Assembly: GCF_918698115.1 (NCBI RefSeq)
Contig: NZ_CAKKLV010000019.1
Coordinates: forward strand, 1 to 64,000
Direction of reading: 5' to 3'
DNA length: 64,000 nt
Origin: Peribacillus sp. Bi96
GTDB lineage: Bacteria > Bacillota > Bacilli > Bacillales > DSM-1321
Shown here: piece after piece, positions 36,025 through 45,241 of the stretch
Layout of the letters: each line of letters begins with the position of its first letter
Numbering within the stretch: position 1 is the stretch's first letter
Position numbers and translations under genes: made by a program
Notes under the pieces: generated by a model
The model's input: only the letters and a program-made list of their open reading frames with translations
What the model was told of the DNA's origin: nothing
Database searches by the model: none

Positions 36025-37221
36025 TCATTTACATGATTTATTAGCTTTCCACACTTCGAACTCTTCTCGAATTTCATGAATGTATTGAGGGTTCATACAT
36101 ACTTCGTATGCCGTCATTGCTAAAGCCTTTGCTGCTTTATTTAAACCGATCATTCCCTTCTCGGAAGCTGCTGCTTGTACAAACTCCGGAGTATGGGTGA
36201 TTGCGTCATCCGTTATTTTGATGTACGGATGAATCGTTGCAGTTACTTGTCCAACATTACCAATATCCGATGAACCGATTCCTCCTTTTGCAGGCGGGTC
36301 GCATACTACCTCCCCTAACATCTCTAGATTGTCTTTAAATAAGGCGGCTAGTGCTTTATTATTATTTCGTTCCGCATATATGAGACCTTCGGTTATCTCG
36401 ATTCTTGCACCTACAGCTTCTGTGGCATGACGAGCTGCAGCATATACTTTCTCACGAACGACATTTAATTCTTCCACAGTACTTGCTCTCAATAAAAACT
36501 CAGCCTCGCAATAAGCAGGAACTACATTTGTTGCATCCCCGCCTTTTGTTATGATTCCATGGATTCTTACATCATCTTTAAAAAACTGACGCAACGAATT
36601 GACGGCAACAAAAGTATTAATGACTGCGTCCAGAGCACTAATTCCTTTTTCGGGAGAAGAAGACGCGTGTGATGCTTTTCCATGGAACGTAAAGGATGCA
36701 TCCACACATGCTAATCCACCACGTAATACCATGGTCTGTTTTTGCGGATGACACATCATGGCTACATCCACATGATCGAAAACCCCATCCTCTACCATTA
36801 AAATTTTCCCTCCGCCTTCCTCTTCTGCAGGCGTCCCTAATACGATGATTTTTCCGGGAAGGTCAGGGTGAGCATCTTTCAGTGCCAATGCTGCGCCAAT
36901 AGCTGATGTCCCAATAATATTATGGCCGCATCCATGACCAAGTCCTGCAAGTGCATCATATTCAGCTAAAATGGCAATCGTCGGACCACCAGGATGCCCC
37001 TCCCATGTTGCCCTGAATGAAGTTTCTAAATTTGCAATACCTTTTTCAACCGAGAAGCCTGCTGTTTCTAATGGCTCCACCAACCATTTCATTGCCTCGA
37101 ATTCATGGAAACTAAGTTCTGGATGAGCATGAATCTTTAATGCAAGCTCACGCAATTCAGCATCACGGGCTTCAACCGCGGATTGAATCGATTTCTTTCC
37201 TTCCACAACATGCATTGACAT
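36025..37221 (-). CDS. M20 family peptidase/aminoacylase (ACY1L2/AbgB-like)
   Basis: A 398-residue zinc amidohydrolase closer to the AbgB/PM20D2 branch than the other M20 enzymes here. Motifs are ILAEYDALAGLGHGCGHNII (metal ligands), LGTPAEEEGGGKILMV (catalytic Glu), HGKASHASSSPEKG in the dimerisation/lid domain, and a C-terminal HTPEF. Members cleave p-aminobenzoyl-glutamate or Xaa-Arg-type dipeptides. TTGGAGG precedes the ATG. It is the first gene of a two-gene operon with the YfcC transporter; a LysR gene lies directly upstream. Confidence 0.88.
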   Translation of the reverse strand: MSMHVVEGKKSIQSAVEARDAELRELALKIHAHPELSFHEFEAMKWLVEPLETAGFSVEKGIANLETSFRATWEGHPGGPTIAILAEYDALAGLGHGCGHNIIGTSAIGAALALKDAHPDLPGKIIVLGTPAEEEGGGKILMVEDGVFDHVDVAMMCHPQKQTMVLRGGLACVDASFTFHGKASHASSSPEKGISALDAVINTFVAVNSLRQFFKDDVRIHGIITKGGDATNVVPAYCEAEFLLRASTVEELNVVREKVYAAARHATEAVGARIEITEGLIYAERNNNKALAALFKDNLEMLGEVVCDPPAKGGIGSSDIGNVGQVTATIHPYIKITDDAITHTPEFVQAAASEKGMIGLNKAAKALAMTAYEVCMNPQYIHEIREEFEVWKANKSCK

Positions 37222-37391
37222 AAATATACAACCTCCAAAAAATTCAGAAAATTAAATGTTTCTTTTTCATAATATTACGTTCACTTTATTGATAAGTAAA
37301 ATTAAGGTTTTTTTATGAAACTAAAAAATTTTTTTATAGTTTAAATAGTAATCATCATGAATATTTATAAATTCATTGGTCGCAAACACAA

Positions 37392-37425
37392 AAAGGAGAA
37401 CAACCAAAAATAGGTGTTCTCCTTT
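37392..37425 (-). terminator. Terminator of the first LysR gene
   Basis: AAAGGAGAACA / TGTTCTCCTTT with a 12-nt loop; T-rich after the stem on the minus strand. Confidence 0.85.
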
Positions 37426-37436
37426 GTCTATATGTG

Positions 37437-38330
37437 TTAGTAAAATAGCTTTTTGATCTCACTCACAAACTTGGAAACACTGGCTAATTGTAAGGATGAT
37501 TGTCGGTATAGCATCCAAGTTCTTCTTTTTAGTTCTTCACCATTTTTTAAAACCAAATCATGGGAGTACAAGTCATCATTTTTTTGTAGAAACACACGGG
37601 GAATAATGGAGTACCCAAGCCCTCTTTTTACCATTTCCCTGCATGTCTCATAGCTATCTACTTGCATCATCATGAAAGGAGGTGACGTAAACCTTTCATT
37701 CCACCAGTAGTCTATACCTTTTTCGGAGGGAATTTGCGAAATATTTCTATATTTCAGCAAAACATTCGGCTCCTTACGATTAATCATCGGAAATTCTGGA
37801 AGGCTATCGACAGGTATCTCATCTTTTGAAATGATGCATATTTTTTCTTCCTCGAGAAGATACTTTTCATCGAACCATTCATAATCGCCTTTTACAATCG
37901 CAACATCAATCTCCCCTTGGATGAGCAATTCCATCATTTCCGTACTGAATCCCGTATCAACATTTAAATGGACCATAGGACAATTCCCCATGTACTCTCC
38001 TAAAATGGAAGGCAGGTTATAAAGTCCGAAATGGCTGCTTATCCCTAATTTCAAACTCCCCTTCGTTTCACTTCCCATATTCAATAAATACTCTTTTGTT
38101 TCACGTAAATCTATGAGCATTTTTTTTGCATAGCTGACCAAATATTCTCCAGCAGGTGTCATTTTAATATTTTTACCATTTTTAGCCAGAATTTCAGTCT
38201 GAAATTCCTTTTCAATTTGTCTTACTCTGTACGTTAAAGCAGGTTGGGTCATGTAAAGTCGTTCTGCAGCTTTTGTAAGATTCTGGTCTTTATATAAATA
38301 TTGCAAAATTAAACAATCTTTTTCATCCAT
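37437..38330 (-). CDS. LysR-family transcriptional regulator
   Basis: A 297-residue regulator with an N-terminal winged helix (LTKAAERLYMTQPALTYRVRQIEKEF, quoted here as LYMTQPALTYRVRQIE) and a C-terminal periplasmic-binding-like sensor domain (residues about 90-295). AGGGGTGG lies before the ATG. Its position just upstream of the M20-YfcC operon on the same strand suggests that it controls that operon (inference). The effector is unknown. Confidence 0.9.
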   Translation of the reverse strand: MDEKDCLILQYLYKDQNLTKAAERLYMTQPALTYRVRQIEKEFQTEILAKNGKNIKMTPAGEYLVSYAKKMLIDLRETKEYLLNMGSETKGSLKLGISSHFGLYNLPSILGEYMGNCPMVHLNVDTGFSTEMMELLIQGEIDVAIVKGDYEWFDEKYLLEEEKICIISKDEIPVDSLPEFPMINRKEPNVLLKYRNISQIPSEKGIDYWWNERFTSPPFMMMQVDSYETCREMVKRGLGYSIIPRVFLQKNDDLYSHDLVLKNGEELKRRTWMLYRQSSLQLASVSKFVSEIKKLFY

Positions 38331-38426
38331 ACGTTTTCACCACCCCTAATAGTTTCGCAGCCTAATAATCAACGGTTTCAGCGATCCTCTATCATTCTAT
38401 GTAAAGAATACGCCACGCTCCTTCCT

Positions 38427-39323
38427 TCATATTAGCTCATGAGTGGTTCCAAGATTTTGTTTAAATCGGTTTTCATGATGAGCTTCAATGGTTTGCAAGA
38501 AGCTTTGCATGGAGTTTGTCATATAAGCATCTTTACGGTGAATGAAGATAGTCGAGATATTGCCGTATTCTTCCGGAATTGCATGCACGTGCACTTTTTC
38601 AGTGGTTGCAAGGTGAGTTACCGCTGATTGTGGTACGAGGGTAATGCCAAGGCCGAGTGTTACGCTGGTTAAGATCGTTTCCAATACATTGAACTCCATG
38701 ATCCTTTTGGGCATCACTTCTTCTTCTTTCAGCCATTGTTCCAGTTTAGAGCGATATCCACAACCCTGACTGAATACTAAAAATGGTTCTGTTATTATTT
38801 CTTCAAGGTCAAATGTTTCATTTCTTGTAACTAATACAAGTTTTTCTGTACATACATCGTATGGCTGAATGAGCGGATGCTTAATCGGTCCTGTAACAAA
38901 AGCGCCATCCATCCTATGTTCAATGACATCTTTAATTAGGTCTTCGGTTAATCCCGCCTTTATGGATAAATCGACATTTGGATACTGTTTATGATAAGAG
39001 GCTAGAATCATAGGAAGGTCGCTGACCGTTTCAACTGTACCGATGTTCAATATCCCTGTAGGTGTTTCACTATCCAGGAATACTTGCTTGAGTTCTTCCA
39101 CATCAAGCAAAATTTTGTTTACATACTCCAGCATTTTTCGGGCCTCTGCAGTTAAAGACATACCACGTTTATGTCGATTGAATAAAGGTGTCCGTAACTC
39201 CTGCTCTAAATGCTTAATCCTCGCCGTTACATTGGATTGGACGTAATTCAACTCAACAGCCGCCTTACTTACGCTTCCATATTTAGCGACGCACTGGAAT
39301 ATTTGTAAATCCCGCATTTCCAA
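38427..39323 (-). CDS. LysR-family transcriptional regulator, divergent to the EamA exporter
   Basis: About 298 residues. The helix-turn-helix is [20 protein letters not shown] (about residues 16-35), followed by the usual linker helix and effector domain. Start: TTG at 39323 ([10 protein letters not shown], the classical LysR beginning) has AAAGGGG nine bases upstream, while the ATG at 39317 is slightly far. Divergently arranged with the DMT exporter gene across 134 bp containing a 19-bp palindrome, the standard layout for a LysR regulator controlling its neighbour. Confidence 0.88.
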   Translation of the reverse strand: MEMRDLQIFQCVAKYGSVSKAAVELNYVQSNVTARIKHLEQELRTPLFNRHKRGMSLTAEARKMLEYVNKILLDVEELKQVFLDSETPTGILNIGTVETVSDLPMILASYHKQYPNVDLSIKAGLTEDLIKDVIEHRMDGAFVTGPIKHPLIQPYDVCTEKLVLVTRNETFDLEEIITEPFLVFSQGCGYRSKLEQWLKEEEVMPKRIMEFNVLETILTSVTLGLGITLVPQSAVTHLATTEKVHVHAIPEEYGNISTIFIHRKDAYMTNSMQSFLQTIEAHHENRFKQNLGTTHELI

Positions 39324-39387
39324 AAAAGTGACCCCTTTCTCAACTATCATTAATAATGATGATTATATTCATTTTAAGTCATTTTAC

Positions 39388-39406
39388 ATGATAATGACTT
39401 TATCAT
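39388..39406. promoter_or_regulatory. Likely LysR operator in the divergent promoter region
   Basis: ATGATAA-TGACT-TTATCAT has perfect 7-bp arms and contains the T-N11-A pattern of LysR sites. It is about 50 bp before the exporter ATG and 65 bp before the LysR start. Confidence 0.5.
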
Positions 39407-39457
39407 AAGGTGTGTATAGGAATTTAATCAATCATTATTTTTGAGGGGTAAGCTTTT

Positions 39458-40441
39458 ATGAAAAAAAATCAAGTTTTAATCGGTGCACTTTTATGTTTGA
39501 CAGCCAGCATTTCTTGGGGAGCCATGTTTCCAGTTGCAGAAAGGGCCCTAATGTATATTGATCCTTTTTATTTCTCTTTTCTGCGATATTTAGCTGTTAG
39601 CGTAATTTTAGCGATATTGCTTTTAATTAAAGAGGGGAAGAAGTCATTTTGCCTGGAAGGGAAGGGTAAGAAATTATTGTTTTTTGGAACGATGGCGTTT
39701 ACTGTATACAACTTTCTCATTTTCGCCGGTCAAGACTTACTGGGACATAACGGGGTAATTGTTGCTTCCATCATGGAATCATTAATGCCCATGATTTCCA
39801 TTTTAATAATGTGGGTTTTCAAAAATGCCAGACCCATGAAATATACCATCGCCAGCATGTTCCTTGCCTTGATTGGGGCCATTCTTGTTATTACCAATGG
39901 CAACATATCATTCCTATTTTTATTGAAAGGTAGCATCATCCCTATCCTTTTCATTCTTATCGGGGTTATAGGATGGGTTATATATTCGATGGGCGGCGAC
40001 CAATTCAATGGATGGTCAACACTCCGCTATTCGACTTTAACGTGCATTTTAGGAACAACTGTATCAGCAATCATTACATTCTTCGCAACTGCAATGGGCC
40101 TGTCAGTCCCTACAGCAGAAGTTATGCAATCCATTTATGGCGAGATGATCTTCATGATTATTTTCCCCGGTGCCATAGCCCTTCTAAGCTGGAATTTAGG
40201 CATTAAACTTCTAACGCCAATTAATGGGATCCTATTTATCAATTTAGTTCCAATAACCACGTTGGTCATCGTTTTTATCCAAGGAGGATCACTATCATAC
40301 TTCGAATTACTGGGAACTTTTTTAGTGATATATGCATTGATTCAAAACAATTATTATCAAAGAAAAAACTTGCCTTCCCAAGTTGAGAAATTGAATCCAA
40401 GTGAAAAGAATCATTTAATTAAAGGTACACAACATCAATAG
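39458..40441 (+). CDS. EamA/DMT-superfamily exporter
   Basis: A 327-residue protein with ten predicted helices in two EamA repeats (WGAMFPVAERALMYIDPFYF in repeat one; LLSWNLGIKLLTPINGILF in repeat two). Members export amino acids or metabolites. GAGGGG precedes the ATG. The C-terminal tail of about 30 polar residues is cytosolic. A 47-residue membrane peptide is encoded 10 bp downstream. Substrate unknown; probably under the divergent LysR. Confidence 0.88.
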   Translation: MKKNQVLIGALLCLTASISWGAMFPVAERALMYIDPFYFSFLRYLAVSVILAILLLIKEGKKSFCLEGKGKKLLFFGTMAFTVYNFLIFAGQDLLGHNGVIVASIMESLMPMISILIMWVFKNARPMKYTIASMFLALIGAILVITNGNISFLFLLKGSIIPILFILIGVIGWVIYSMGGDQFNGWSTLRYSTLTCILGTTVSAIITFFATAMGLSVPTAEVMQSIYGEMIFMIIFPGAIALLSWNLGIKLLTPINGILFINLVPITTLVIVFIQGGSLSYFELLGTFLVIYALIQNNYYQRKNLPSQVEKLNPSEKNHLIKGTQHQ

Positions 40442-40451
40442 GAGGGCAACA

Positions 40452-40595
40452 ATGGATTTATTAACGCTTATGCTAATCTTTGGATTAGCTGTTCTATGGG
40501 AATTGGCCACGATTAATAAGAATGTGAAAAAGATGAATAAGCAAAATGCAGAATTAATTAATCTATATCATGATAGAAGTAAAAGAATTCAGTAA
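40452..40595 (+). CDS. Small membrane protein, 47 residues
   Basis: Starts MDLLTLMLIFGLAVLWELAT, one hydrophobic helix, then a basic and amphipathic tail (NKNVKKMNKQNAELINLYHD). It has a strong AGGAGGG ribosome site, lies 10 bp after the exporter stop and is followed by a terminator, so it belongs to the exporter transcript. No family recognised; it could be an accessory subunit of the exporter. Confidence 0.75.
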   Translation: MDLLTLMLIFGLAVLWELATINKNVKKMNKQNAELINLYHDRSKRIQ

Positions 40596-40656
40596 AGATT
40601 GTAGGTATTCCAGTACTTTTCGTTTTAAGCTAACTATTTTAGGCGATACAAACAAA

Positions 40657-40689
40657 GAAAACCGGGGCAGCATTCTTGCCCCGGTTTTC
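40657..40689. terminator. Bidirectional terminator between exporter and BCCT genes
   Basis: GAAAACCGGGGCA / TGCCCCGGTTTTC with a 7-nt loop; A-rich before and T-rich after, so it can serve both converging transcripts. Confidence 0.9.
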
Positions 40690-40706
40690 TGCACTTTTAT
40701 CGTTGG

Positions 40707-42281
40707 TTAGATGACTTCACTTTTTTTCTCTAAATCCATTAAGTCTTGGTCTTCTTCGATTTTCTTTTGATCCGTAACATCATATTTTTCAGGAGATTTT
40801 GCGATTTTGTAGAGTGCAATCAATACTCCGAGCTCCAATATAAGAGCTGGTACACCACCAAGATTAGAGAGCATTTTAATCCCGTCAATTTTCGCAAAGC
40901 TGATCATCATCCATGAAACAAAACTTACGGTTATTCCCCAAGTAGCTTTAATTAAAATTCCTGGTTCGGGACTTTTTGGAGAGATGCCAGACGAACTGAT
41001 GCCACCCATTGCTGCGGTATTTGCATCCGCTCCCGAAACAAAGGAAAGGAAAACGATGAATAAATAAAAAGGAATCACAATATGAGCGAAAGGCAGCGCC
41101 TCAAATACGGCATATAAAACCGATTCAGGACCACTGTTATTCAATACTCCTGCGAGTGCTCCCCCATCCACTTGCATCTTAATCGATGTTCCACTAAAAA
41201 TCGTCATCCAGATGCCGCCGAATAATGCCGGCAAAATAAAGTTGACAAAAATTACTGTTTTTACCGTATATCCATAAGCGATCCTCCCTAGAAATAAAGC
41301 CGTAATCGCTGCCCATGAAAACCAGTTAGCCCAATAAAACGTTGTCCACCATTGTGGCCATTGATCTCCAGCTGCAGCTCCTGTAAATAAACTCTTCTCA
41401 AAGAAGTGTGTTAAGTAGTAACCGAATGATTCCGTTCCTAAATTCAGCATATAAGAAGTCGGTCCTGCAATTAGAAGGAATAAGGCAACAGCATAGAAAG
41501 CTTTAACGTTAATATTCGATAAAATTCGGATTCCCTTTGTCAATCCACTTGATGCTGAAACAATAAAAATAGCTGTTCCGACAAGTGTAATAATTCCCCA
41601 AACAACGGGTGTACTTTGTATTCCAGTCAGGCTTTTGATTCCACCGGCTAGACTCATCGTACTTGTACCCATGGAAGCTGCCATCCCCAAAGCCAAAGTA
41701 TATAGGCAGACGGCATCAATCACTTGTCCGCTTTTCCCTTCCAATTTCTTACCTAGAACAGGTGATAATGTAGACGATAAGCTATATGGTTTACGCATAT
41801 TATAATAAGTAAACGCAAAAACAATAATAGGTACACAATAGATGGCATAAGGTGTAATTGTCCAATGAAGGTACATCGTTGACATGGCAAAGATAGCCGC
41901 TGCAGGACTATTTGGTTCAATTCCCAAGGATTCTGGTGGTGCTGATACATGGTACACAGGCTCAACGATTCCCCAGAATGTTAAACCAGAAGCAATGGTT
42001 GTGGTTAATGTGATGGCAAACCAGTTTTTGAAACTCAAGATGGGTTTCGCATTTGCACCGCCAATTTTAACTTTTCCTAGTGGAGAAAAGTAAGTGGCAA
42101 TACACGCTATTACCATGAGTAATCCGCTTATACTAAATACTCCTCCTAGGTTTGCAATGACCCAATTGTTTGCATCGGTCGTTATTTTTATAAACGCTTC
42201 TTTATTGGTAAAGCTAAGTATAACGGCACCTAACAGTAATAAAAACGGCGGCCAAAACACTAAGTGTCGGATATTTTTCAT
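40707..42281 (-). CDS. BCCT-family transporter
   Basis: A 524-residue carrier with about 12 hydrophobic segments of the betaine/carnitine/choline family. Recognisable are SGLTFWGIVEPVYHV (helix 3 region), the tryptophan-rich YWANWFSWAAITALFLGRIAYG (helix 8 region), and FVSGADANTAAMGGISS in place of the common TSADSASF-type motif, so it is a divergent member. It is the last gene of the sigma-54 operon but has a hairpin and a cre site just upstream, so it may also be controlled separately. It suggests that the pathway substrate is a quaternary ammonium or similar zwitterion (inference). Confidence 0.88.
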   Translation of the reverse strand: MKNIRHLVFWPPFLLLLGAVILSFTNKEAFIKITTDANNWVIANLGGVFSISGLLMVIACIATYFSPLGKVKIGGANAKPILSFKNWFAITLTTTIASGLTFWGIVEPVYHVSAPPESLGIEPNSPAAAIFAMSTMYLHWTITPYAIYCVPIIVFAFTYYNMRKPYSLSSTLSPVLGKKLEGKSGQVIDAVCLYTLALGMAASMGTSTMSLAGGIKSLTGIQSTPVVWGIITLVGTAIFIVSASSGLTKGIRILSNINVKAFYAVALFLLIAGPTSYMLNLGTESFGYYLTHFFEKSLFTGAAAGDQWPQWWTTFYWANWFSWAAITALFLGRIAYGYTVKTVIFVNFILPALFGGIWMTIFSGTSIKMQVDGGALAGVLNNSGPESVLYAVFEALPFAHIVIPFYLFIVFLSFVSGADANTAAMGGISSSGISPKSPEPGILIKATWGITVSFVSWMMISFAKIDGIKMLSNLGGVPALILELGVLIALYKIAKSPEKYDVTDQKKIEEDQDLMDLEKKSEVI

Positions 42282-42306
42282 AATTCCCCTCCTAATCCAT
42301 CAATAT

Positions 42307-42320
42307 AGAAAGCGCTTACA
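42307..42320. promoter_or_regulatory. cre site upstream of the BCCT gene
   Basis: AGAAAGCGCTTACA differs at one position from the near-palindromic cre form TGAAAGCGCTTACA. It lies 26 bp before the BCCT start codon, inside the operon, where CcpA could act as a roadblock or repress a local promoter. Confidence 0.65.
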
Positions 42321-42325
42321 CCTCT

Positions 42326-42366
42326 CATTTCGAAATGGATGATTTACATTCATCCATTTCGAAATG
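42326..42366. repeat. Perfect inverted repeat between the alcohol dehydrogenase and BCCT genes
   Basis: CATTTCGAAATGGATGA and its exact complement flank a 7-nt loop. The 17-bp stem has no T-run, so it is not a standard terminator. It may be an mRNA-processing or stabilising structure that sets the expression ratio of the transporter to the enzymes. Confidence 0.7.
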
Positions 42367-42403
42367 ATAAAAATAAGAAACTTCCAAAATACCAAATTCC
42401 TTT

Positions 42404-43591
42404 TTAAGCATTAACCGGTGAAGGTGTTAAGATCTTGCTGGCAAACTCTTTCAATTCTTCTTTAGTTGCCACACGGCAATTATTTAAACGCATTGGCGTA
42501 TTTTCCTCTGATAAGGCGATTTCAACAAGTCGATCAATGTCAGCTACGCTTAAACCATCATCTTGAAGTGAAATCTTTAAGCCGCTGTTTTCCACTAACC
42601 GGTTAAACACATTCGCCCCTGCTAGAGCTAGTTCCTTCTCTGTCAATCCTTCTTCTTTAACACCGAGAGCACGGGCGATTTCAGCATGGATTTGGGTGGA
42701 TTCTTCTGCGTTCCAAGGATATGCAGCAGTTAAAGCAATGGAGACAGCACGTCCATGATGAATCCGTCCTAGAGTTCCGAGCGCATGACCGATGCAATGA
42801 GCAATTCCGGTGCCACCTTGCTCGATGGCCATGCCTGCGAGGGTTGCTGCAAGTGCGAGATTTCCTCGTGCTTCTAGGTCGGCAGGGTTTTGCAGCGCTG
42901 TTTCAAAATGTTTGGCAATCAATCGAATCGATTGTAAGCTTAATGCTTCAATAAATGGATTCGATCTTTTTCCAGCGCAGGCTTCAATCGAATGAACAAG
43001 GGCATCGAGGGTTGTAGCTGCTGTTAAAAAGTCCGGCAAGGCTACAGTGAATTTCGGTTCTAAAATGGCCAGTTCCGGTGCCATATCCGCATCCCATCCC
43101 CATACCTTTCTTTTTTCGTCCGTAGAAAAGACAACCGTACTTGTTACTTCTGCTCCTGTTCCAGAAGTTGTGGGAATCATAATCGATTTAATGCTCTTTG
43201 GTGCAAATGGATGTGCCATAAGCGCATAATGTATTGTCGGATGTTCTGCTCCTGCTACAAGCGAGGCCATTTTTGCTACATCCATTGCAGAGCCCCCACC
43301 CAGTCCAATTACACATTTAGCACCGGACCGACGAATAAGTTCTGCCGCTTCATCAATAGATGCTGCTGTTGGATCACTTTGCACATTACTAAAGACAATG
43401 GTTTCTACCCCATCATTCTCGAGGGCCTTCAAAATGATATCAGAAAGACCAACTTTCATTACACCGGGGTCTGTAATAAGAACAACTTTATTCTGGCCGC
43501 TAATTCGCTTTACATCTGTTCCAATTTGTAAAGAGCGGTCAATTCCGAATGCAATCTGCGTTTTAGGTATGAAATCAAAAGAAATACTCAC
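42404..43591 (-). CDS. Iron-containing alcohol dehydrogenase (class III)
   Basis: A 395-residue NAD(P)-dependent dehydrogenase. Cofactor-binding GLGGGSAMDVAKMASLV and PTTSGTGAEVTSTVVF are visible. The metal site includes His residues in HALGTLGRIHHGRAVSIAL together with an upstream Asp/His. The true start is GTG at 43591 (MSISFDFIP) with GGAGG nine bases before it; the open frame extends 45 codons further without a ribosome site. Third gene of the operon; probably oxidises an alcohol intermediate to the aldehyde used by the neighbouring aldehyde dehydrogenase. Confidence 0.9.
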   Translation of the reverse strand: MSISFDFIPKTQIAFGIDRSLQIGTDVKRISGQNKVVLITDPGVMKVGLSDIILKALENDGVETIVFSNVQSDPTAASIDEAAELIRRSGAKCVIGLGGGSAMDVAKMASLVAGAEHPTIHYALMAHPFAPKSIKSIMIPTTSGTGAEVTSTVVFSTDEKRKVWGWDADMAPELAILEPKFTVALPDFLTAATTLDALVHSIEACAGKRSNPFIEALSLQSIRLIAKHFETALQNPADLEARGNLALAATLAGMAIEQGGTGIAHCIGHALGTLGRIHHGRAVSIALTAAYPWNAEESTQIHAEIARALGVKEEGLTEKELALAGANVFNRLVENSGLKISLQDDGLSVADIDRLVEIALSEENTPMRLNNCRVATKEELKEFASKILTPSPVNA

Positions 43592-43755
43592 GATATATCC
43601 TCCTACTTTTTCATCTATGATGACTCCTCCATTCATCTGGTGAACGAATGGTTTGGTTATGATTCCTACTATTCTTTTGTGACAATAAAGCCTTACCTGT
43701 TCGATCCTTTTACTTACAAAATGCACACCTTGTCCATTTTTAAAAGCTTCATCAA

Positions 43756-45189
43756 TTAAAACTTAAGATAAACCGTTTTGATTTGTAAAAATTCTTCAAA
43801 TCCATGTTTTCCATCGTCGCCGCCAATACCTGATTGCTTCCAACCTGCATGGTACCCTTGATATGCTTCGCCCTGTTGACGGTTTACATATACTTCGCCG
43901 CATTCTAACTTCGTTGTTAGTTCCATCACATATTGATAATTGTTTGAGTACACGTTTGCCGTTAAGCCATATTGTGAGTCGTTAGCCAATTCTATGACTT
44001 CTTCTAACGTATCAAATGTAATAATAGGCAGCACAGGGCCAAAAATTTCATCGTGAACGATATTCATTTGTTGAGTACATTGATCTAAAAGAGTTGGAGG
44101 ATAAAAACTATCAGTCATTCCCTCTACTAAGCTGCCACCGCATAAAATTGAGGCTCCTTCATCAACGGCCCTTAGTACCATGCTGTGAACGCGCGAAACG
44201 TCATGAGCACTTATTAAGCAACTCATTTCAACATCAGGATCGATAAGCCCATCACCCATTCGGACAGATTGAAAAGCTTCGACTAGTTTTTTTGTGAATG
44301 TTTCTTTTATGTCTCGATGGACATATACACGTTCGGTGTTATTACAGACTTGACCAGAGTTTGCAAGCCGTCCGCCCTTTATGGCCTGGACAGCCAAGTC
44401 GATATCCGCATCTTCCATCACAATGGCAGGTGCTTTACCGCCAAGCTCGAGCGAAGTACGGACCATCTGACGAGATGCTTTTTCCATAATGCTTTTACCC
44501 ACTCTCGTGCTTCCGGTAAAAGTCACCATATTGATTTGATCCGAAGAACTTAATGTTTCACCTACAACTTCGTCAGCCCCTGTCACGATATTAATAACCC
44601 CTTCCGGGAAGCCGGCTTGATGAATGCATTGTGCAAGTTCTAATGCAGATAAGGGTGATTTCACGCTCGGTTTGATGACAACCGTATTACCGCAAATAAG
44701 TGCTGGAATGATTTTTCTCATTAATACGTAAATGGGAAAATTCCATGGAACTATGACTAAAACAACACCAAGAGGTTCTTTATAGGAAATGATTTTTTCA
44801 TTTGTATTATCACTATCAACTACGTCCCCTTCAATGCGCCGTGCCCACTGCGCTTGGTATTCACCTAAATCTGCCGCATAGAATACTTCCGACTTTGCAG
44901 CAGACAGTGGTTTTCCCATTTCCTGAGTAATAGCTGTGGCAATTTCAGTCAATGGTCCTTCTTTTCGCATTTCGTTTAAAAGATTCATGACGAATTCTGC
45001 TCTTCTGTATGAAGGTAACCCTTTCCATGAAGGAAAAGCTTGTTTTGCACCATGAATGGCTTGTTCGGCTTCTTCCTTTGTACAAGATGACACTTGAGCA
45101 ACTACTTGACCAGTTGCTGGGTATGTGACATCCATATAGTCTTCACTTTGGATAAATTGTCCTTGAATATATGCTTGGTATTTTTTCAC
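43756..45189 (-). CDS. NAD(P)-dependent aldehyde dehydrogenase
   Basis: A 477-residue ALDH. Motifs: VIVPWNFPIYVLMRKIIPAL, the Rossmann segment TFTGSTRVGKSIMEKAS, the general base in LELGGKAPAIVMEDAD, and the catalytic cysteine in NSGQVCNNTERVYV. It has an Asn after the catalytic Cys, like AldA/GabD-type enzymes. GTG at 45189 follows GAAGGGTG; a second GTG at 45201 sits on the ribosome site. Second gene of the sigma-54 operon. Substrate aldehyde unknown. Confidence 0.92.
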   Translation of the reverse strand: MKKYQAYIQGQFIQSEDYMDVTYPATGQVVAQVSSCTKEEAEQAIHGAKQAFPSWKGLPSYRRAEFVMNLLNEMRKEGPLTEIATAITQEMGKPLSAAKSEVFYAADLGEYQAQWARRIEGDVVDSDNTNEKIISYKEPLGVVLVIVPWNFPIYVLMRKIIPALICGNTVVIKPSVKSPLSALELAQCIHQAGFPEGVINIVTGADEVVGETLSSSDQINMVTFTGSTRVGKSIMEKASRQMVRTSLELGGKAPAIVMEDADIDLAVQAIKGGRLANSGQVCNNTERVYVHRDIKETFTKKLVEAFQSVRMGDGLIDPDVEMSCLISAHDVSRVHSMVLRAVDEGASILCGGSLVEGMTDSFYPPTLLDQCTQQMNIVHDEIFGPVLPIITFDTLEEVIELANDSQYGLTANVYSNNYQYVMELTTKLECGEVYVNRQQGEAYQGYHAGWKQSGIGGDDGKHGFEEFLQIKTVYLKF

Positions 45190-45241
45190 GTTTCTGTTCA
45201 CCCTTCTATAGTAGTTTCATATTTAGAAAGCGAATACCCTA

